From the NCBI RefSeq assembly GCF_031457275.1, contig NZ_JAVDWH010000001.1:248001-312000 (forward strand): 64,000 nt of DNA, read 5' to 3'. The notes under the pieces are model-generated. The model made no database searches, was not told the origin of the DNA, and saw only the letters and a program-made list of their open reading frames with translations. The stretch comes from Aeromicrobium panaciterrae. Its GTDB lineage: Bacteria; Actinomycetota; Actinomycetes; Propionibacteriales; Nocardioidaceae. Each line of letters starts with the position of its first letter. Position 1 is the stretch's first letter. This document shows, piece after piece, positions 33,971 through 42,929 of the stretch. Both the position numbers and the translations under genes were made by a program.

Positions 33971-35794
33971 ATGACGACGCGACCCCTGCATGCCTTTGCC
34001 AGCCTCACAGCCGTGAGTGCCTTAGTCGTGGGAGGTCTCGCCGCAACGGCAACCGCTTCCTACTCAGCCATCGGAGACAACTGTCCCGATGCGTACGACA
34101 CTTCGACCCTCGCACCAGGTCAACCGGTCACAGGTCTGACCACTGTGGAAGGTACGACGCCGGAAGAGTTCCATGGCGTCTACCTGCGGACCATCCAGAA
34201 CGGCATCGGTCCCGGAATGGACCTGCCGGTCTTCAAGATGGAAGACAGCCGCATCACCAAGTCTGACGGCTCGATCGACGCAGGCATCTGGGCTGGCATG
34301 TCCGGCTCACCGGTCTACGACGACGCGACAGGCGACCTGATCGGCGCCGTCTCATACGGGTTCAGCAATAGCCCCAGCGACATTGCTGGCGTGACCCCCG
34401 CGACGTACATGTACGACCTGAAGAACCCGAAGTACAACGCGGCAACTGCGGCGCCTGCTCCGGCTTCAAAGAGCGCCATCGCGTCGCTGCAGAGCGCGAG
34501 CGAGGGAGAAGCGTCCCTCGGCCAGCCCCGCATGCTGCGTCCGAAGAAGCAGGTCAGCGGAGCCCCCGCAGACATCGCGAACAAGCAGGCGAAGCGCTCA
34601 CCGTCGCTGCAGTCGAAGAGCAGCTACAAGAAGTCCGGCTTCGTCGATGCGATCGGCCAGTCGTCCGCGCCCGTCAACTACCCGATCGTCGTCGGAGGCA
34701 ACCTCGCCACGACCTTCTCCTATGGAGAGGTGACCACCGCCGCAGTCGGCACAGTCACCGCGATCTGTGCGGGCAAGGTCATCGGTTTTGGACACCCTGA
34801 CGAGTTCAGCGGCAAGTCCAACGAGACCTTCCACGGCGCCAGCACCGTTACCATCCAGCCCGACGCGTTTGGCTCGTACAAGCTCGCGAACGTCGGAACC
34901 GTCAAGGGTGTGATCAACCAGGACCGCCTCCAGGGAATCCTCGGAACGATCGGACAGTCGCACTCGCCGATCAACGTGCACAGCACCTCGACCGGGCTTG
35001 GCGACACAAAGGAGTCGACCACCAAGGTCAGCGTGCCGTTCGCGCTCTCATACGTCGTCGCGACGCAGGTGGCCGGCGACGCAATCGCCGTACTCAACCA
35101 GTACGGCGCCGGTGAGTCTCTGATGACGTGGACCATCACGTACACGCGCGAAGGCACCCCGTTCCCGCAGACCTTCGAACGTACGCAGCGCTACTCGACA
35201 TCGCAGTACTTCCCTGAGGATGTCGCATACGAAGCTGCTAGCGACGTCGAAGCACTTCTGTCGAACCAGTTCGAGAAGGTCAAGATCACCGACGTCGAGA
35301 TTGAGTCGGAACTCTCGCCTGACTACCGCAAGTACAAGATCGCCAGCGCGCAATACAAGTCGGGCGCGACCTGGAAGACCGTAGAGAACGGCGGCGTGAT
35401 CAAGACCAAGCGTGGCGCGACCGTAGATCTGCGACTCAAGCTGAAGGCTCCAGTCGACAGTGACGCGGCTCCCGAGAACCTCGACTTCGCCTGGAAGATG
35501 TCGACCCGTGCCACCAAGTCCGGAACTCTCAACTTGGCCGGACAGTCCTTCGACGACTACTACGACGAGGAGTTCGGCGAAGAGTTCGTCGACGAGGAAG
35601 AGGGCGACGTCTATGAGCCCGAAAGCCTCGACGAACTGCTCGACCTGCTCCTCACGCAGCCGCGTCAGGACGACCTCACGGCATACCTTCGATACCGCAA
35701 GCTCGGTGGCGGAGTCGGTGAGTCATTCCGCGAGATTCGTGCACCCGGCATCGTCAGCGGCAACTACACGATCAGGTTCGCCTACAAGAAGTAG
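33971..35794 (+). CDS. Secreted S55 (SpoIVB-type) serine peptidase-domain protein
   Basis: A 607-residue protein with a signal peptide (ALVVGGLAATATAS) and GGAGGA ahead of the ATG. The segment IWAGMSGSPVYD holds the S55 nucleophile serine, and VIGFGHPDEF the probable catalytic histidine, as in SpoIVB. SpoIVB signals across the forespore membranes in Bacillus; this organism shows no sporulation genes here, so the actinobacterial form must act differently. The second half is beta-rich, with an acidic segment (YYDEEFGEEFVDEEEGD). No PDZ domain is obvious. A hairpin terminator follows. Confidence 0.8.
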   Translation: MTTRPLHAFASLTAVSALVVGGLAATATASYSAIGDNCPDAYDTSTLAPGQPVTGLTTVEGTTPEEFHGVYLRTIQNGIGPGMDLPVFKMEDSRITKSDGSIDAGIWAGMSGSPVYDDATGDLIGAVSYGFSNSPSDIAGVTPATYMYDLKNPKYNAATAAPAPASKSAIASLQSASEGEASLGQPRMLRPKKQVSGAPADIANKQAKRSPSLQSKSSYKKSGFVDAIGQSSAPVNYPIVVGGNLATTFSYGEVTTAAVGTVTAICAGKVIGFGHPDEFSGKSNETFHGASTVTIQPDAFGSYKLANVGTVKGVINQDRLQGILGTIGQSHSPINVHSTSTGLGDTKESTTKVSVPFALSYVVATQVAGDAIAVLNQYGAGESLMTWTITYTREGTPFPQTFERTQRYSTSQYFPEDVAYEAASDVEALLSNQFEKVKITDVEIESELSPDYRKYKIASAQYKSGATWKTVENGGVIKTKRGATVDLRLKLKAPVDSDAAPENLDFAWKMSTRATKSGTLNLAGQSFDDYYDEEFGEEFVDEEEGDVYEPESLDELLDLLLTQPRQDDLTAYLRYRKLGGGVGESFREIRAPGIVSGNYTIRFAYKK

Positions 35795-35803
35795 GACCGC
35801 GGG

Positions 35804-35835
35804 GACGGGTGGAGATGTGACTATCTTCACCCGTC
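35804..35835 (+). terminator. Hairpin after the S55 gene
   Basis: GACGGGTG pairs with CACCCGTC, with inner GAT/ATC. It starts nine bases after the stop. The T-run is poor (TCTCGCTGGGCTTTG), so termination is likely but not certain. Confidence 0.55.
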
Positions 35836-35950
35836 TCTCGCTGGGCTTTGATTGCTTCCCCGGCGTAGAGTCAGTCGATCGTCTTCGCCCGTCGGAGACG
35901 GAAAATCACACATCAGCTATCCCTGCCGACACGTCGATTGCCGGGAAGTG

Positions 35951-35971
35951 CGAATCAATGCGCTTGATTCG
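35951..35971. promoter_or_regulatory. Inverted repeat in the pckG leader (CGAATCAA-N5-TTGATTCG)
   Basis: Perfect 8-base arms around TGCGC, ending 27 bases before the pckG ATG. It could be an operator for carbon-source control of gluconeogenesis, or an RNA hairpin just upstream of the ribosome binding site. Confidence 0.5.
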
Positions 35972-35998
35972 CGATGCGCGAGAAGGAAAAGTTCACAC

Positions 35999-37816
35999 AT
36001 GTCTTTAGACACCATCACTACTTACCGTTCGACCTACGCCAAGCTCCAGAGCTGGGTTGACGAAGTAGCCGCCCTCACCAAGCCTTCCGAGATCTACTGG
36101 TGCGAGGGATCCCCCGAAGAGTGGGTCTCCATCACCGACAAGCTCGTCGAAGCCGGCACCTTCAAGCGTCTCAACGCTGAGAAGAAGCCCAACTCCTTCT
36201 ACTGCGCATCTGATCCCAATGACGTGGCACGCGTCGAGGACCGCACCTACATCTGCTCCGTCGACGAGAAGGACGCAGGGCCCACCAACAACTGGATGGC
36301 CCCCGCCGACATGAAGAAGATCATGACGGACCTCTACGACGGCTGCATGCAGGGCCGCACGATGTACGTCATCCCGTTCGTCATGGGTCACCTCGAGTCC
36401 GACAACCCGATGTTCGGCATCGAGATCACCGACTCGGCATACGTCGTCGCCTCGATGACCGTTATGGCCCGTATCGGCAAGGACGTCCTCAGCAAGATCG
36501 AAGAGACCGAAGCTGACTACGTCCCCGCTCTCCACTCGTTCGGCGCTCCGCTGGCTGAAGGCCAGGCCGACGTGAAGTGGCCGTGCAACGACACCAAGTA
36601 CATCGTGCAGTTCCCCGAAGAGCGCATGATCTGGTCGTTCGGCTCGTCGTACGGCGGAAACGCCCTCCTCGGCAAGAAGTGCTACGCGCTCCGCATCGCT
36701 TCGGTGATGGGCCGCGACAACGGCTGGATGGCCGAGCACATGCTCATCCTCAAGCTCACGAACCCCGAAGGCGTCGTCAAGTACATCGCCGCCGGCTTCC
36801 CGAGCGCCTGTGGCAAGACCAACCTCGCGATGGTCGAGCCGACCATCCCAGGTTGGAAGGTCGAGACGATCGGCGACGACATCGCCTGGATCCGCGTCGG
36901 TGCCGACGGCCGCCTGTACGCCGTCAACCCCGAGTTCGGCCTGTTCGGTGTTGCACCGGGCACCGGCTGGGACACCAACGCCAACGCGATGCGCACCATC
37001 GAGCAGGGCAACTCGGTCTTCACCAACGTTGCTCTGACCGACGACGGCGACATCTGGTGGGAGGGCATGACGGACGAGCCGCCGGCCCACCTGACCGACT
37101 GGAAGGGCAACGACTGGACTCCGGAGAGCACCGAGCTCTCGAGCCACGCCAACAGCCGCTTCTGCACCCCGATCAAGCAGTGCCCGACGCTGGCTGACGA
37201 GTACGACGACCCGAACGGTGTCCCGCTCGACGCGATCCTGTTCGGTGGCCGCCGCAAGACGACGATCCCCCTCGTCACCGAGGCCCGCGACTGGACCCAC
37301 GGAACGTTTATGGGCGCGACGCTCTCCTCGGAGACCACCGCTGCTGCGACTGGCGCGGTTGGCATCGTCCGCCGCGACCCGATGGCCATGCTGCCGTTCA
37401 TCGGCTACGACGCTGGTGACTACTTCGGTCACTGGATCAACATGGCCAAGAACAACGACGAGTCGAAGTTCCCCAAGGTCTTCTACGTCAACTGGTTCCG
37501 CCGCGACGAAGACGGTGGCTTCCTGTGGCCCGGCTTTGGCGAGAACAGCCGCATCCTCAAGTACGTCATCGACCGCGTAGAGGGCAAGGTTGAAGCCCGC
37601 GAGACGCCGATCGGCCTCGTGCCCCCGGCCTCGTCGATCGACACCGACGGTCTCGATGTCACCACCGAGCAGCTCGAGAAGGCGCTTTCCGTCAACGTTG
37701 ACGAGTGGAAGACCGAGATCCCGCAGATCAACGAGTGGTTCGAGCAGTTCGGCGACACCCTGCCGGCCGTGCTCTGGACTGAGCTCGATGGCCTGAAGGC
37801 TCGCCTCGAAGCCTGA
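35999..37816 (+). CDS. pckG: Phosphoenolpyruvate carboxykinase (GTP)
   Basis: 605 residues from the ATG at 35999 (AAGGAAAA upstream); the open frame extends upstream without similarity. Key motifs: the P-loop FPSACGKTN with its reactive cysteine, [10 protein letters not shown] for metal and the guanine-contacting region near the C-terminus ([21 protein letters not shown]). The GTP-dependent form is usual in actinobacteria. It makes PEP from oxaloacetate, the first step of gluconeogenesis, which fits growth on GABA, amino acids or lipids. Leader contains an inverted repeat; a strong terminator follows. Confidence 0.97.
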   Translation: MSLDTITTYRSTYAKLQSWVDEVAALTKPSEIYWCEGSPEEWVSITDKLVEAGTFKRLNAEKKPNSFYCASDPNDVARVEDRTYICSVDEKDAGPTNNWMAPADMKKIMTDLYDGCMQGRTMYVIPFVMGHLESDNPMFGIEITDSAYVVASMTVMARIGKDVLSKIEETEADYVPALHSFGAPLAEGQADVKWPCNDTKYIVQFPEERMIWSFGSSYGGNALLGKKCYALRIASVMGRDNGWMAEHMLILKLTNPEGVVKYIAAGFPSACGKTNLAMVEPTIPGWKVETIGDDIAWIRVGADGRLYAVNPEFGLFGVAPGTGWDTNANAMRTIEQGNSVFTNVALTDDGDIWWEGMTDEPPAHLTDWKGNDWTPESTELSSHANSRFCTPIKQCPTLADEYDDPNGVPLDAILFGGRRKTTIPLVTEARDWTHGTFMGATLSSETTAAATGAVGIVRRDPMAMLPFIGYDAGDYFGHWINMAKNNDESKFPKVFYVNWFRRDEDGGFLWPGFGENSRILKYVIDRVEGKVEARETPIGLVPPASSIDTDGLDVTTEQLEKALSVNVDEWKTEIPQINEWFEQFGDTLPAVLWTELDGLKARLEA

Positions 37817-37827
37817 CCCAAACGTAG

Positions 37828-37857
37828 AAGTGCCCCGGACCTCGGTCCGGGGCACTT
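37828..37857 (+). terminator. Strong terminator after pckG
   Basis: AAGTGCCCCGGACC pairs perfectly with GGTCCGGGGCACTT, then TTCGTTT. It starts 11 bases after the pckG stop. Its symmetry lets it also terminate the convergent operon. Confidence 0.9.
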
Positions 37858-37873
37858 TTCGTTTCTGGCCTGG

Positions 37874-38137
37874 TCAGCTCAGCAAGTTGGCGACCTGCCA
37901 CCCGATAACGATCGCACCGAGAATGCGTCGGTACGGGGCGTCACCTCGTACGAGCTCGTCCAGTCCCCACACGATCAGCGCTCCTGAACCGATCCAGCGC
38001 AGCTCAGTGTCGACCTCGTCGTATGGGCTCCAACGCAGCGCGGTCGCGGCGAAGAACACCCACAGCGCCGGATTGGGGAACTGGAACAGGATGAGCTTCC
38101 CGCTGTCGTTGTTCCGTAGCCACCAGTCGAGGCTCAT
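37874..38137 (-). CDS. Small membrane protein coupled to a K+ channel gene
   Basis: 87 residues with two or three hydrophobic helices (LWVFFAATALRW; WIGSGALIVWGLDEL; ILGAIVIGWQVANLL). No family recognised. Its ATG directly follows the stop of the channel gene (TAGATG), so translation is coupled. An accessory role to the channel is inference from this arrangement. Ends near the bidirectional pckG terminator. Confidence 0.7.
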   Translation of the reverse strand: MSLDWWLRNNDSGKLILFQFPNPALWVFFAATALRWSPYDEVDTELRWIGSGALIVWGLDELVRGDAPYRRILGAIVIGWQVANLLS

Positions 38138-38908
38138 CTAGTCCTCAGGCGGCGAGGCATCATCGACCGCGCGATCTCGCTGCGCGAGCTGGGCTCGCAG
38201 CTCCCGAACCTCTTCATGCACAGCAAGGATGTCTCGGCGCTGAATCGCGTCGGACTCGGCCTCGATCTCCCGCACCTGTTCGATAAGCCACGCTGCAAGC
38301 GATGCAGTCACAACACCCAGGAACGCCACGCCAACGATCATTAACGCGACCGCCACGCCTCGCCCGACGTTCGTCACTGGATAGTGATCGCCGTAGCCGA
38401 CGGTCGACAGGGTGGTTGCAACCCACCAGATCGCATCCCCGAAGTTCAAAATGTTTGCATCAGGACTCTTCCGCTCAGCATCGAGCACGGCGAGTGCGCC
38501 GACAAATGAGGTCAGCGCGAGGGATCCCCCGACGTAGATGGCAATACGCCCTCGCAGTGAGTGCCCGACGAATCGCTGAAGCGCACTCAGCACCACTAAG
38601 AGACGAAGTAGTCGCAACGGCCTCAGTACCGGAAGGGCGACTGCTAGAACGTCGAGCCAGCGACTCTTGAAGAATTCGGTCTTGCTGTCCGCGTGCCAGA
38701 GTCGGATACCGACCTCAATCGCAAGCAGGGCCCAAGTAGCCCACACGATGACTCGACACAGGTCGATGACTTCACTCGAGGAATCTGGCCGAAGAATCGG
38801 CAACGCGTACGCAACGAGGAACGCCAACGCAAGGCCGACTGCAAGGAGTTCCAATCTGTCCGAGATCGGACTCTTTTCGTCGTCCCGCACGACCCCGAGA
38901 TCTGCCAT
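38138..38908 (-). CDS. Voltage-gated-type potassium channel
   Basis: A 256-residue six-helix channel. The selectivity filter is STVGYGDHYP. A helix with arginines at every third position (RPLRLLRLLVVL) is a voltage-sensor-like S4. The C-terminus after S6 (IEQVREIEAESDAIQRRDI) is charged and heptad-like, a coiled coil for tetramer assembly. It lies between the metallo-hydrolase gene (one base upstream) and the small membrane protein gene, so all three form an operon. Confidence 0.9.
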   Translation of the reverse strand: MADLGVVRDDEKSPISDRLELLAVGLALAFLVAYALPILRPDSSSEVIDLCRVIVWATWALLAIEVGIRLWHADSKTEFFKSRWLDVLAVALPVLRPLRLLRLLVVLSALQRFVGHSLRGRIAIYVGGSLALTSFVGALAVLDAERKSPDANILNFGDAIWWVATTLSTVGYGDHYPVTNVGRGVAVALMIVGVAFLGVVTASLAAWLIEQVREIEAESDAIQRRDILAVHEEVRELRAQLAQRDRAVDDASPPED

Positions 38909-38909
38909 C

Positions 38910-39695
38910 TCAGCCAGCCAGGTCGTCGAAGATGCGCTTGTCGTGGGCGTTGAACACGGTCACGCCGTCTTCGCCATTGAGACGCGCGAGGGTCGCGTGG
39001 TTGCCGGCGAGCTTCTTGCCGTCTTGCGCCATGACCTTCTCGAACGCCCGGAGCTTGCCGATCTTGCCAAGCGGCGTGCCCGCCGGCGACGTCGGCGTGT
39101 ACGAGCTCGCGTCGAAGACCGCGTCGCCTGCGTGAAGCAGGAGGCCTCCTCCATCGGGCTCGACCGCAACGGCCGCGTGGCCCTTGGTGTGCCCGGGCAT
39201 CGGTACGTACGTGATGCCGGGCAGAACCGAGATGCCAGTCAGGCCGAACTTCCACGCATCGCCGGGGCCGGAGTGTGTCTCGAACCGCGGCGCGTACGCC
39301 CACTGCTTCTGCGAATAGCGCTGCTTGGACATGAAGTCCGGATTGGCTACGGCCCAGTCGTACTCGTCAGCGGTCGTGTGGACGATGGCTTCGGGGAAGT
39401 CGGCGGCGCCGCCGATGTGGTCGAAGTCCATGTGCGTCAGCACGATGTGCGTGACGTCGGACAACGCGTGACCGCGTGCCTCGACCTGCGCGGCGGCAGT
39501 CCCCGAGTCCTCACGAGCGGGGCGAGTCAGGAACCGTCCTGGTCCCATTCGCTTCGGGTCGGCGAAGTCCGCTCGACCCAGGCCGCTGTCGACCAGCACC
39601 AATCCGTCATCGGTCTCGCACAACAGGACATGGCAGACGATGGGCGACATCGTCGGTGGGTTCATCGTTCCGCAGTTCAGGTGGGTTACGCGCAT
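38910..39695 (-). CDS. MBL-fold metallo-hydrolase
   Basis: 261 residues from the ATG at 39695 (MRVTHLNCGTMNPPTMSP); a longer frame adds 18 residues. Metal motif THMDFDHIGG (HxxxDH), then PGHTKGHAA and HAGDAV supply further ligands. The family includes lactonases and other hydrolases; the MNPP start and NCGTM region resemble quorum-quenching-type lactonases, but that is not certain. It is the first gene of the operon with the K+ channel and is divergent from the EamA gene. Confidence 0.85.
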   Translation of the reverse strand: MRVTHLNCGTMNPPTMSPIVCHVLLCETDDGLVLVDSGLGRADFADPKRMGPGRFLTRPAREDSGTAAAQVEARGHALSDVTHIVLTHMDFDHIGGAADFPEAIVHTTADEYDWAVANPDFMSKQRYSQKQWAYAPRFETHSGPGDAWKFGLTGISVLPGITYVPMPGHTKGHAAVAVEPDGGGLLLHAGDAVFDASSYTPTSPAGTPLGKIGKLRAFEKVMAQDGKKLAGNHATLARLNGEDGVTVFNAHDKRIFDDLAG

Positions 39696-39748
39696 ACGCT
39701 GAATCCTGACGGATCGAATCGCGCGCCGTCGAGAAACGAGGGGATCCA

Positions 39749-40186
39749 ATGGATTCGACGCTGATTCAGTCCTGGCCGTTCTGGGCCGGACTTTCAGCCT
39801 TCTTCGCGGCGCTGACGGCGATCTTCGCGAAGGTCGGCGTCAAAGACGTCGACTCCGATGTCGCGACGTTCATTCGTACGATCGTCATCCTCGTGACGCT
39901 CGGCTTCATCCTCCTGCTGCTCGGCAAGTTCCATTCGCCGGGACCGCTCTCGACCAAGACCTGGGTGTTCCTGATCCTGTCCGGGCTCGCGACCGGAGCA
40001 TCCTGGATCTGCTACTTCCGAGCACTCAAGCTGGGGCCCGCATCGCTCGTCGCGCCCGTCGACAAGCTCAGCGTCGTACTCGTCGCGATCTTCGGCGTCA
40101 CACTGCTGGGCGAGCACCTGCAGCCCAAGCAATGGATCGGTGTCGTCCTGGTCGGCGCCGGAGCAGTCCTGCTGGCCTGGACATAG
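39749..40186 (+). CDS. Half-size EamA (DMT) family transporter
   Basis: 145 residues with about five helices, one EamA domain instead of the usual two. The conserved end, FGVTLLGEHLQPKQWIGVVLVGAGAVLL, is intact. Such small forms act as dimers. GAGGGG precedes the ATG. Substrate unknown. A clear terminator follows, so it is a single-gene unit. Confidence 0.88.
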   Translation: MDSTLIQSWPFWAGLSAFFAALTAIFAKVGVKDVDSDVATFIRTIVILVTLGFILLLLGKFHSPGPLSTKTWVFLILSGLATGASWICYFRALKLGPASLVAPVDKLSVVLVAIFGVTLLGEHLQPKQWIGVVLVGAGAVLLAWT

Positions 40187-40189
40187 CAA

Positions 40190-40224
40190 AAGGAGCAAGG
40201 TCGGTTGCCCGATCCTTGCTCCTT
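40190..40224 (+). terminator. Terminator after the EamA gene
   Basis: AAGGAGCAAGG pairs with CCTTGCTCCTT, with inner TCGG/CCGA and one bulged T, followed by GCTTTG. It starts three bases after the stop codon. Nothing else is seen up to the tRNA at 40321. Confidence 0.85.
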
Positions 40225-40320
40225 GCTTTGTGGCGGAGCGAGCTCCGCCCTGGTTACGAAGCACAGTGACCAGCCACCATGGGTGACTGGTCACTCGAGC
40301 GTTGCTTCTCGCTTATGCGG

Positions 40321-40407
40321 CGGAGGTGGCGAGATTTGAACTCGCGAGAGGTTTAAACCTCAACCCGCTTAGCAGGCGGGCGCACTAGGCCACTATGCGA
40401 CACCTCC
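40321..40407 (-). tRNA. tRNA-Ser (anticodon GCU)
   Basis: Acceptor GGAGGTG/CACCTCC, long variable arm, T-loop TTCAAAT, anticodon loop CTGCTAA giving GCU (reads AGC and AGU). 87 bases, no encoded CCA. Confidence 0.95.
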
Positions 40408-40480
40408 CCGCCGCCCGTCGAAACAGGCAACCGGAACAGGATACCGACCGCAGGGCGTCCCCGACGAATCGGGACTCGAC

Positions 40481-40903
40481 TCAGCTCGGGTTGAAGCGGG
40501 TGTAACCGTTGGCGGTGTTGAGACGGTCGTAGATGTCGCGTACGAGTTCCTCACCGCGTGGACCGACGTACGCGATCGGGAAGCTCAGAATCGTCTCGTC
40601 GCCACGGGTGAAGTAGAGCCGACCGTCCGCGTGATCAACGCCCTCGACCTCGGACCAGGGCGTAGTGATTCGTCGGACCGTCAACCGTCCGCCAACGCGC
40701 ACATCGTCATCGGTCGTGCGAACCACGACCGGTGGCCAGACCGCCATCGACACCGCGTTGGTGAGGAGCAGCACAGCCAGCCCGGCGAACACCCACGCCC
40801 AGATGCCAGGCAGTAGGAAGGCACCGACAGTGACGGTCCCGAGCGTCATCACGTTGATGCCGAGGGAGCGCAGGACGAAGCGACGATCGAGACGGTAATT
40901 CAT
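40481..40903 (-). CDS. PH-domain-like membrane protein starting next to a tRNA
   Basis: 140 residues from the ATG at 40903 (MNYRLDRRFVLRSLG). Two helices (NVMTLGTVTVGAFLLPGIWA; WVFAGLAVLLLTNAVSMAVW) are followed by a beta-rich part (TDDDVRVGGRLTVRRITTPWSEVEGVDH cut here in two segments of bacterial PH/DUF type). The longer open frame upstream is the tRNA gene itself. The ATG is five bases from the tRNA-Ser(UGA) 3' end and has no Shine-Dalgarno, so the message is probably released by tRNA processing and read as leaderless. Function unknown. Confidence 0.7.
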   Translation of the reverse strand: MNYRLDRRFVLRSLGINVMTLGTVTVGAFLLPGIWAWVFAGLAVLLLTNAVSMAVWPPVVVRTTDDDVRVGGRLTVRRITTPWSEVEGVDHADGRLYFTRGDETILSFPIAYVGPRGEELVRDIYDRLNTANGYTRFNPS

Positions 40904-40907
40904 AGAG

Positions 40908-40996
40908 CAGAGGGGGCGGGATTCGAACCCGCGGCTGACATTGCTGCCAGCGAGCGCTTTCAAGGCGCTTCCGATCGGCCGCTCCGGCACCCCTCC
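40908..40996 (-). tRNA. tRNA-Ser (anticodon UGA)
   Basis: Acceptor GGAGGGG/CCCCTCT with a G-U first pair, long variable arm, T-loop TTCGAAT, anticodon loop CTTGAAA giving UGA (reads UCA and neighbours). 89 bases, no encoded CCA. The next gene starts five bases beyond its 3' end. Confidence 0.93.
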
Positions 40997-41039
40997 TGGG
41001 TGGCAACACCAAGGTGCTGCGCCGGGATAAATTGTCGCA

Positions 41040-42095
41040 CTACTTGAGTGGAGCGAAGCGAGGTGGCTCCACTCGCACGATGTCCTCGATCGCTCTGGCC
41101 GCCCGCGCGGACCGTTCCTGCACCACCTGATGCCTGATGATCAGTCCCACGATCAGACCCAGGATCGCTGAGTAGAGCGTCGAGAGACCGATGTACGTCG
41201 GGAACGCGCCGGGGGTGACCAACGACGTGGTCATGACTCCGGTGCCAATCACGGCAAAGACCTGGACCCACCAACCCTCGCGGCGCTTGGCCCGCAGAGA
41301 GACGCCAACGATCAGGGCCGGGAAACCGACGAACACCTCGACCGGCCTGGGTACGCCGTTGATGTGCGTACGCATCCATATCACTGCATCGTCGATCGCA
41401 CGTACGAGCGACTGTGATCCGTTGCTGCGAACCAAGCTGCTGTAGACGAGCACCAGGACCACGACCGCGGCAATGCCCGCCAGAATCAGGAAGTGCTGCC
41501 GACCCAAACCATGCAGGCCAGCACCTAGGTTCCACACCAGGGTGATAACAAGACCGAGGGCGACGATCAGCACCGCCAGGTTGAAGCGCTGGTAGTTGAC
41601 TGGCGCATTCCATGCCGCGACCGCGAGCGTTCCGCTCAGCGCAACCATGAGCGTGACGGTGTATTCGCGCGTTGACGCGATCGCCGAGGGAGCCGGCCGG
41701 GTCACCAGCACAGCCCACACCGCCGCGAGGATCGCCGTGACAGCGGCCGATGCCGCGAGAAGCATGTTGGTCTCAAGGACCACCGCCAGCACTCCGAGCA
41801 GAGTCACGAGAGGAAGCCAGATGCGCATGAATCCGCCGCCGCGGTGCGTCAGACCGATCGTGAAGACAACCATCAGCAATGCAGCTGAAGGCCGCTCGAC
41901 CCACGTCGGACTGTCGACGGCGACGACGGCCGTGCCTGCTCCGACCGTGCCACCAACCCAGGCAAGGAACACCAACGCCATGACGAGCCTGAGGGTGCGA
42001 GCTGACTCGATCCGAGGTTCGCGGGTCGGTACGTCGTACACAGGGGGCACCGACGAGTCCAGCCTGCGTCGTCCACCCTTCGGCGTACGGCTCAT
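41040..42095 (-). CDS. Multi-pass membrane protein, unknown
   Basis: 351 residues from the ATG at 42095, which overlaps the nitrilase stop by four bases. A basic, Pro-rich N-terminus (MSRTPKGGRRRLDSSVPPV) is followed by about ten hydrophobic helices, with one larger hydrophilic loop around SSLVRSNGSQSLVRAIDDAV. The C-terminal 30 residues are cytoplasmic and charged. No transporter or enzyme motif recognised. It looks co-transcribed with the nitrilase gene. Confidence 0.75.
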   Translation of the reverse strand: MSRTPKGGRRRLDSSVPPVYDVPTREPRIESARTLRLVMALVFLAWVGGTVGAGTAVVAVDSPTWVERPSAALLMVVFTIGLTHRGGGFMRIWLPLVTLLGVLAVVLETNMLLAASAAVTAILAAVWAVLVTRPAPSAIASTREYTVTLMVALSGTLAVAAWNAPVNYQRFNLAVLIVALGLVITLVWNLGAGLHGLGRQHFLILAGIAAVVVLVLVYSSLVRSNGSQSLVRAIDDAVIWMRTHINGVPRPVEVFVGFPALIVGVSLRAKRREGWWVQVFAVIGTGVMTTSLVTPGAFPTYIGLSTLYSAILGLIVGLIIRHQVVQERSARAARAIEDIVRVEPPRFAPLK

Positions 42096-42868
42096 GACCT
42101 GATCCTTCGGTTGGCGAGCGATGGGTTGACCTCGCGCGCGTGCGCCACGTCGTTGGCCGCGAGAACCGCTTGCAGAATCGCTGGGGCATCTTCGGCCTCG
42201 ACAACGATAGAGCCCCATGGATCGATCGCCGCGGAGTGTCCGGTGTAGCGGTCGCCGCCCTGTGCGGCAGCAACAACGTGCACCGTGTTCTCGATCGCGC
42301 GAGCGGTCAGCAGGGTCCGCCAGTGGTGCAACTTGTGTTCGCCGGCGACCCACGCGGCCGGTACGACCAGCAGCTCGGCACCCGCATCAACCAGCGCACG
42401 AGCGTGCTCGGGAAAGCGAAGGTCGTAACAGGTCATCAATCCGACAGGGCGCCCAGCGATCTCGACAACGACAGGCTCGATCGCGCCGGGCGAAAGCCGG
42501 TCGGACTCGCGATAGCCGAACGAGTCGTACAAGTGGATCTTGCGGTACGTCGCGCGCAGACCGTCACCGTCGACAACGACCAGCGTGTTGAACGGCAAGC
42601 CATCGGTCTGCTCGAACATCCCGGCAATGAACGTCGTCTGGAGTCGCTGAGCCTCTGCTGTCAGCAGTTGTACGAACGGTCCGTCGAGGGGTTCGGCGAC
42701 AGGAGCCAGATCGAGGTCTGGAGCGCCGAAGTCGTGCATCGCTCCCTCGGGCAACACGACCAGGTCGAGGCCATCCGATGGGGTCAATGCGGCCAGCTGC
42801 CCTGCAATCTCAGCACGGTTGGTTGCGGAGTCCGTCGTCGAGACGAGCTGGACCAGTGCGACACGCAT
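42092..42868 (-). CDS. Carbon-nitrogen hydrolase (nitrilase superfamily)
   Basis: 258 residues from the ATG at 42868 (MRVALVQLVSTTD). The triad is visible: Glu in VVLPEGAMHD, Lys in YRKIHLYDSF, Cys in LMTCYDLRFPE. The IHLYD sequence after the lysine and the overall length fit the Nit1/deaminated-glutathione amidase-like branch; other omega-amidases are possible. It cleaves an amide in the cytoplasm. Coupled by ATGA overlap to the membrane protein gene downstream. Confidence 0.9.
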   Translation of the reverse strand: MRVALVQLVSTTDSATNRAEIAGQLAALTPSDGLDLVVLPEGAMHDFGAPDLDLAPVAEPLDGPFVQLLTAEAQRLQTTFIAGMFEQTDGLPFNTLVVVDGDGLRATYRKIHLYDSFGYRESDRLSPGAIEPVVVEIAGRPVGLMTCYDLRFPEHARALVDAGAELLVVPAAWVAGEHKLHHWRTLLTARAIENTVHVVAAAQGGDRYTGHSAAIDPWGSIVVEAEDAPAILQAVLAANDVAHAREVNPSLANRRIRS

Positions 42869-42929
42869 AAAGGCAATCTTGACAGGTGCAGCCTGACTGC
42901 CCAGCCGAATGAGTGAGTAGCGTACGAGC

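Noticed and set aside
36005..37855. 616-residue open frame on the minus strand opposite pckG
   Set aside because: It exactly shadows a firmly identified PEP carboxykinase; the translation has no family resemblance and is low-complexity Val/Gly/Asp typical of high-GC antisense frames.
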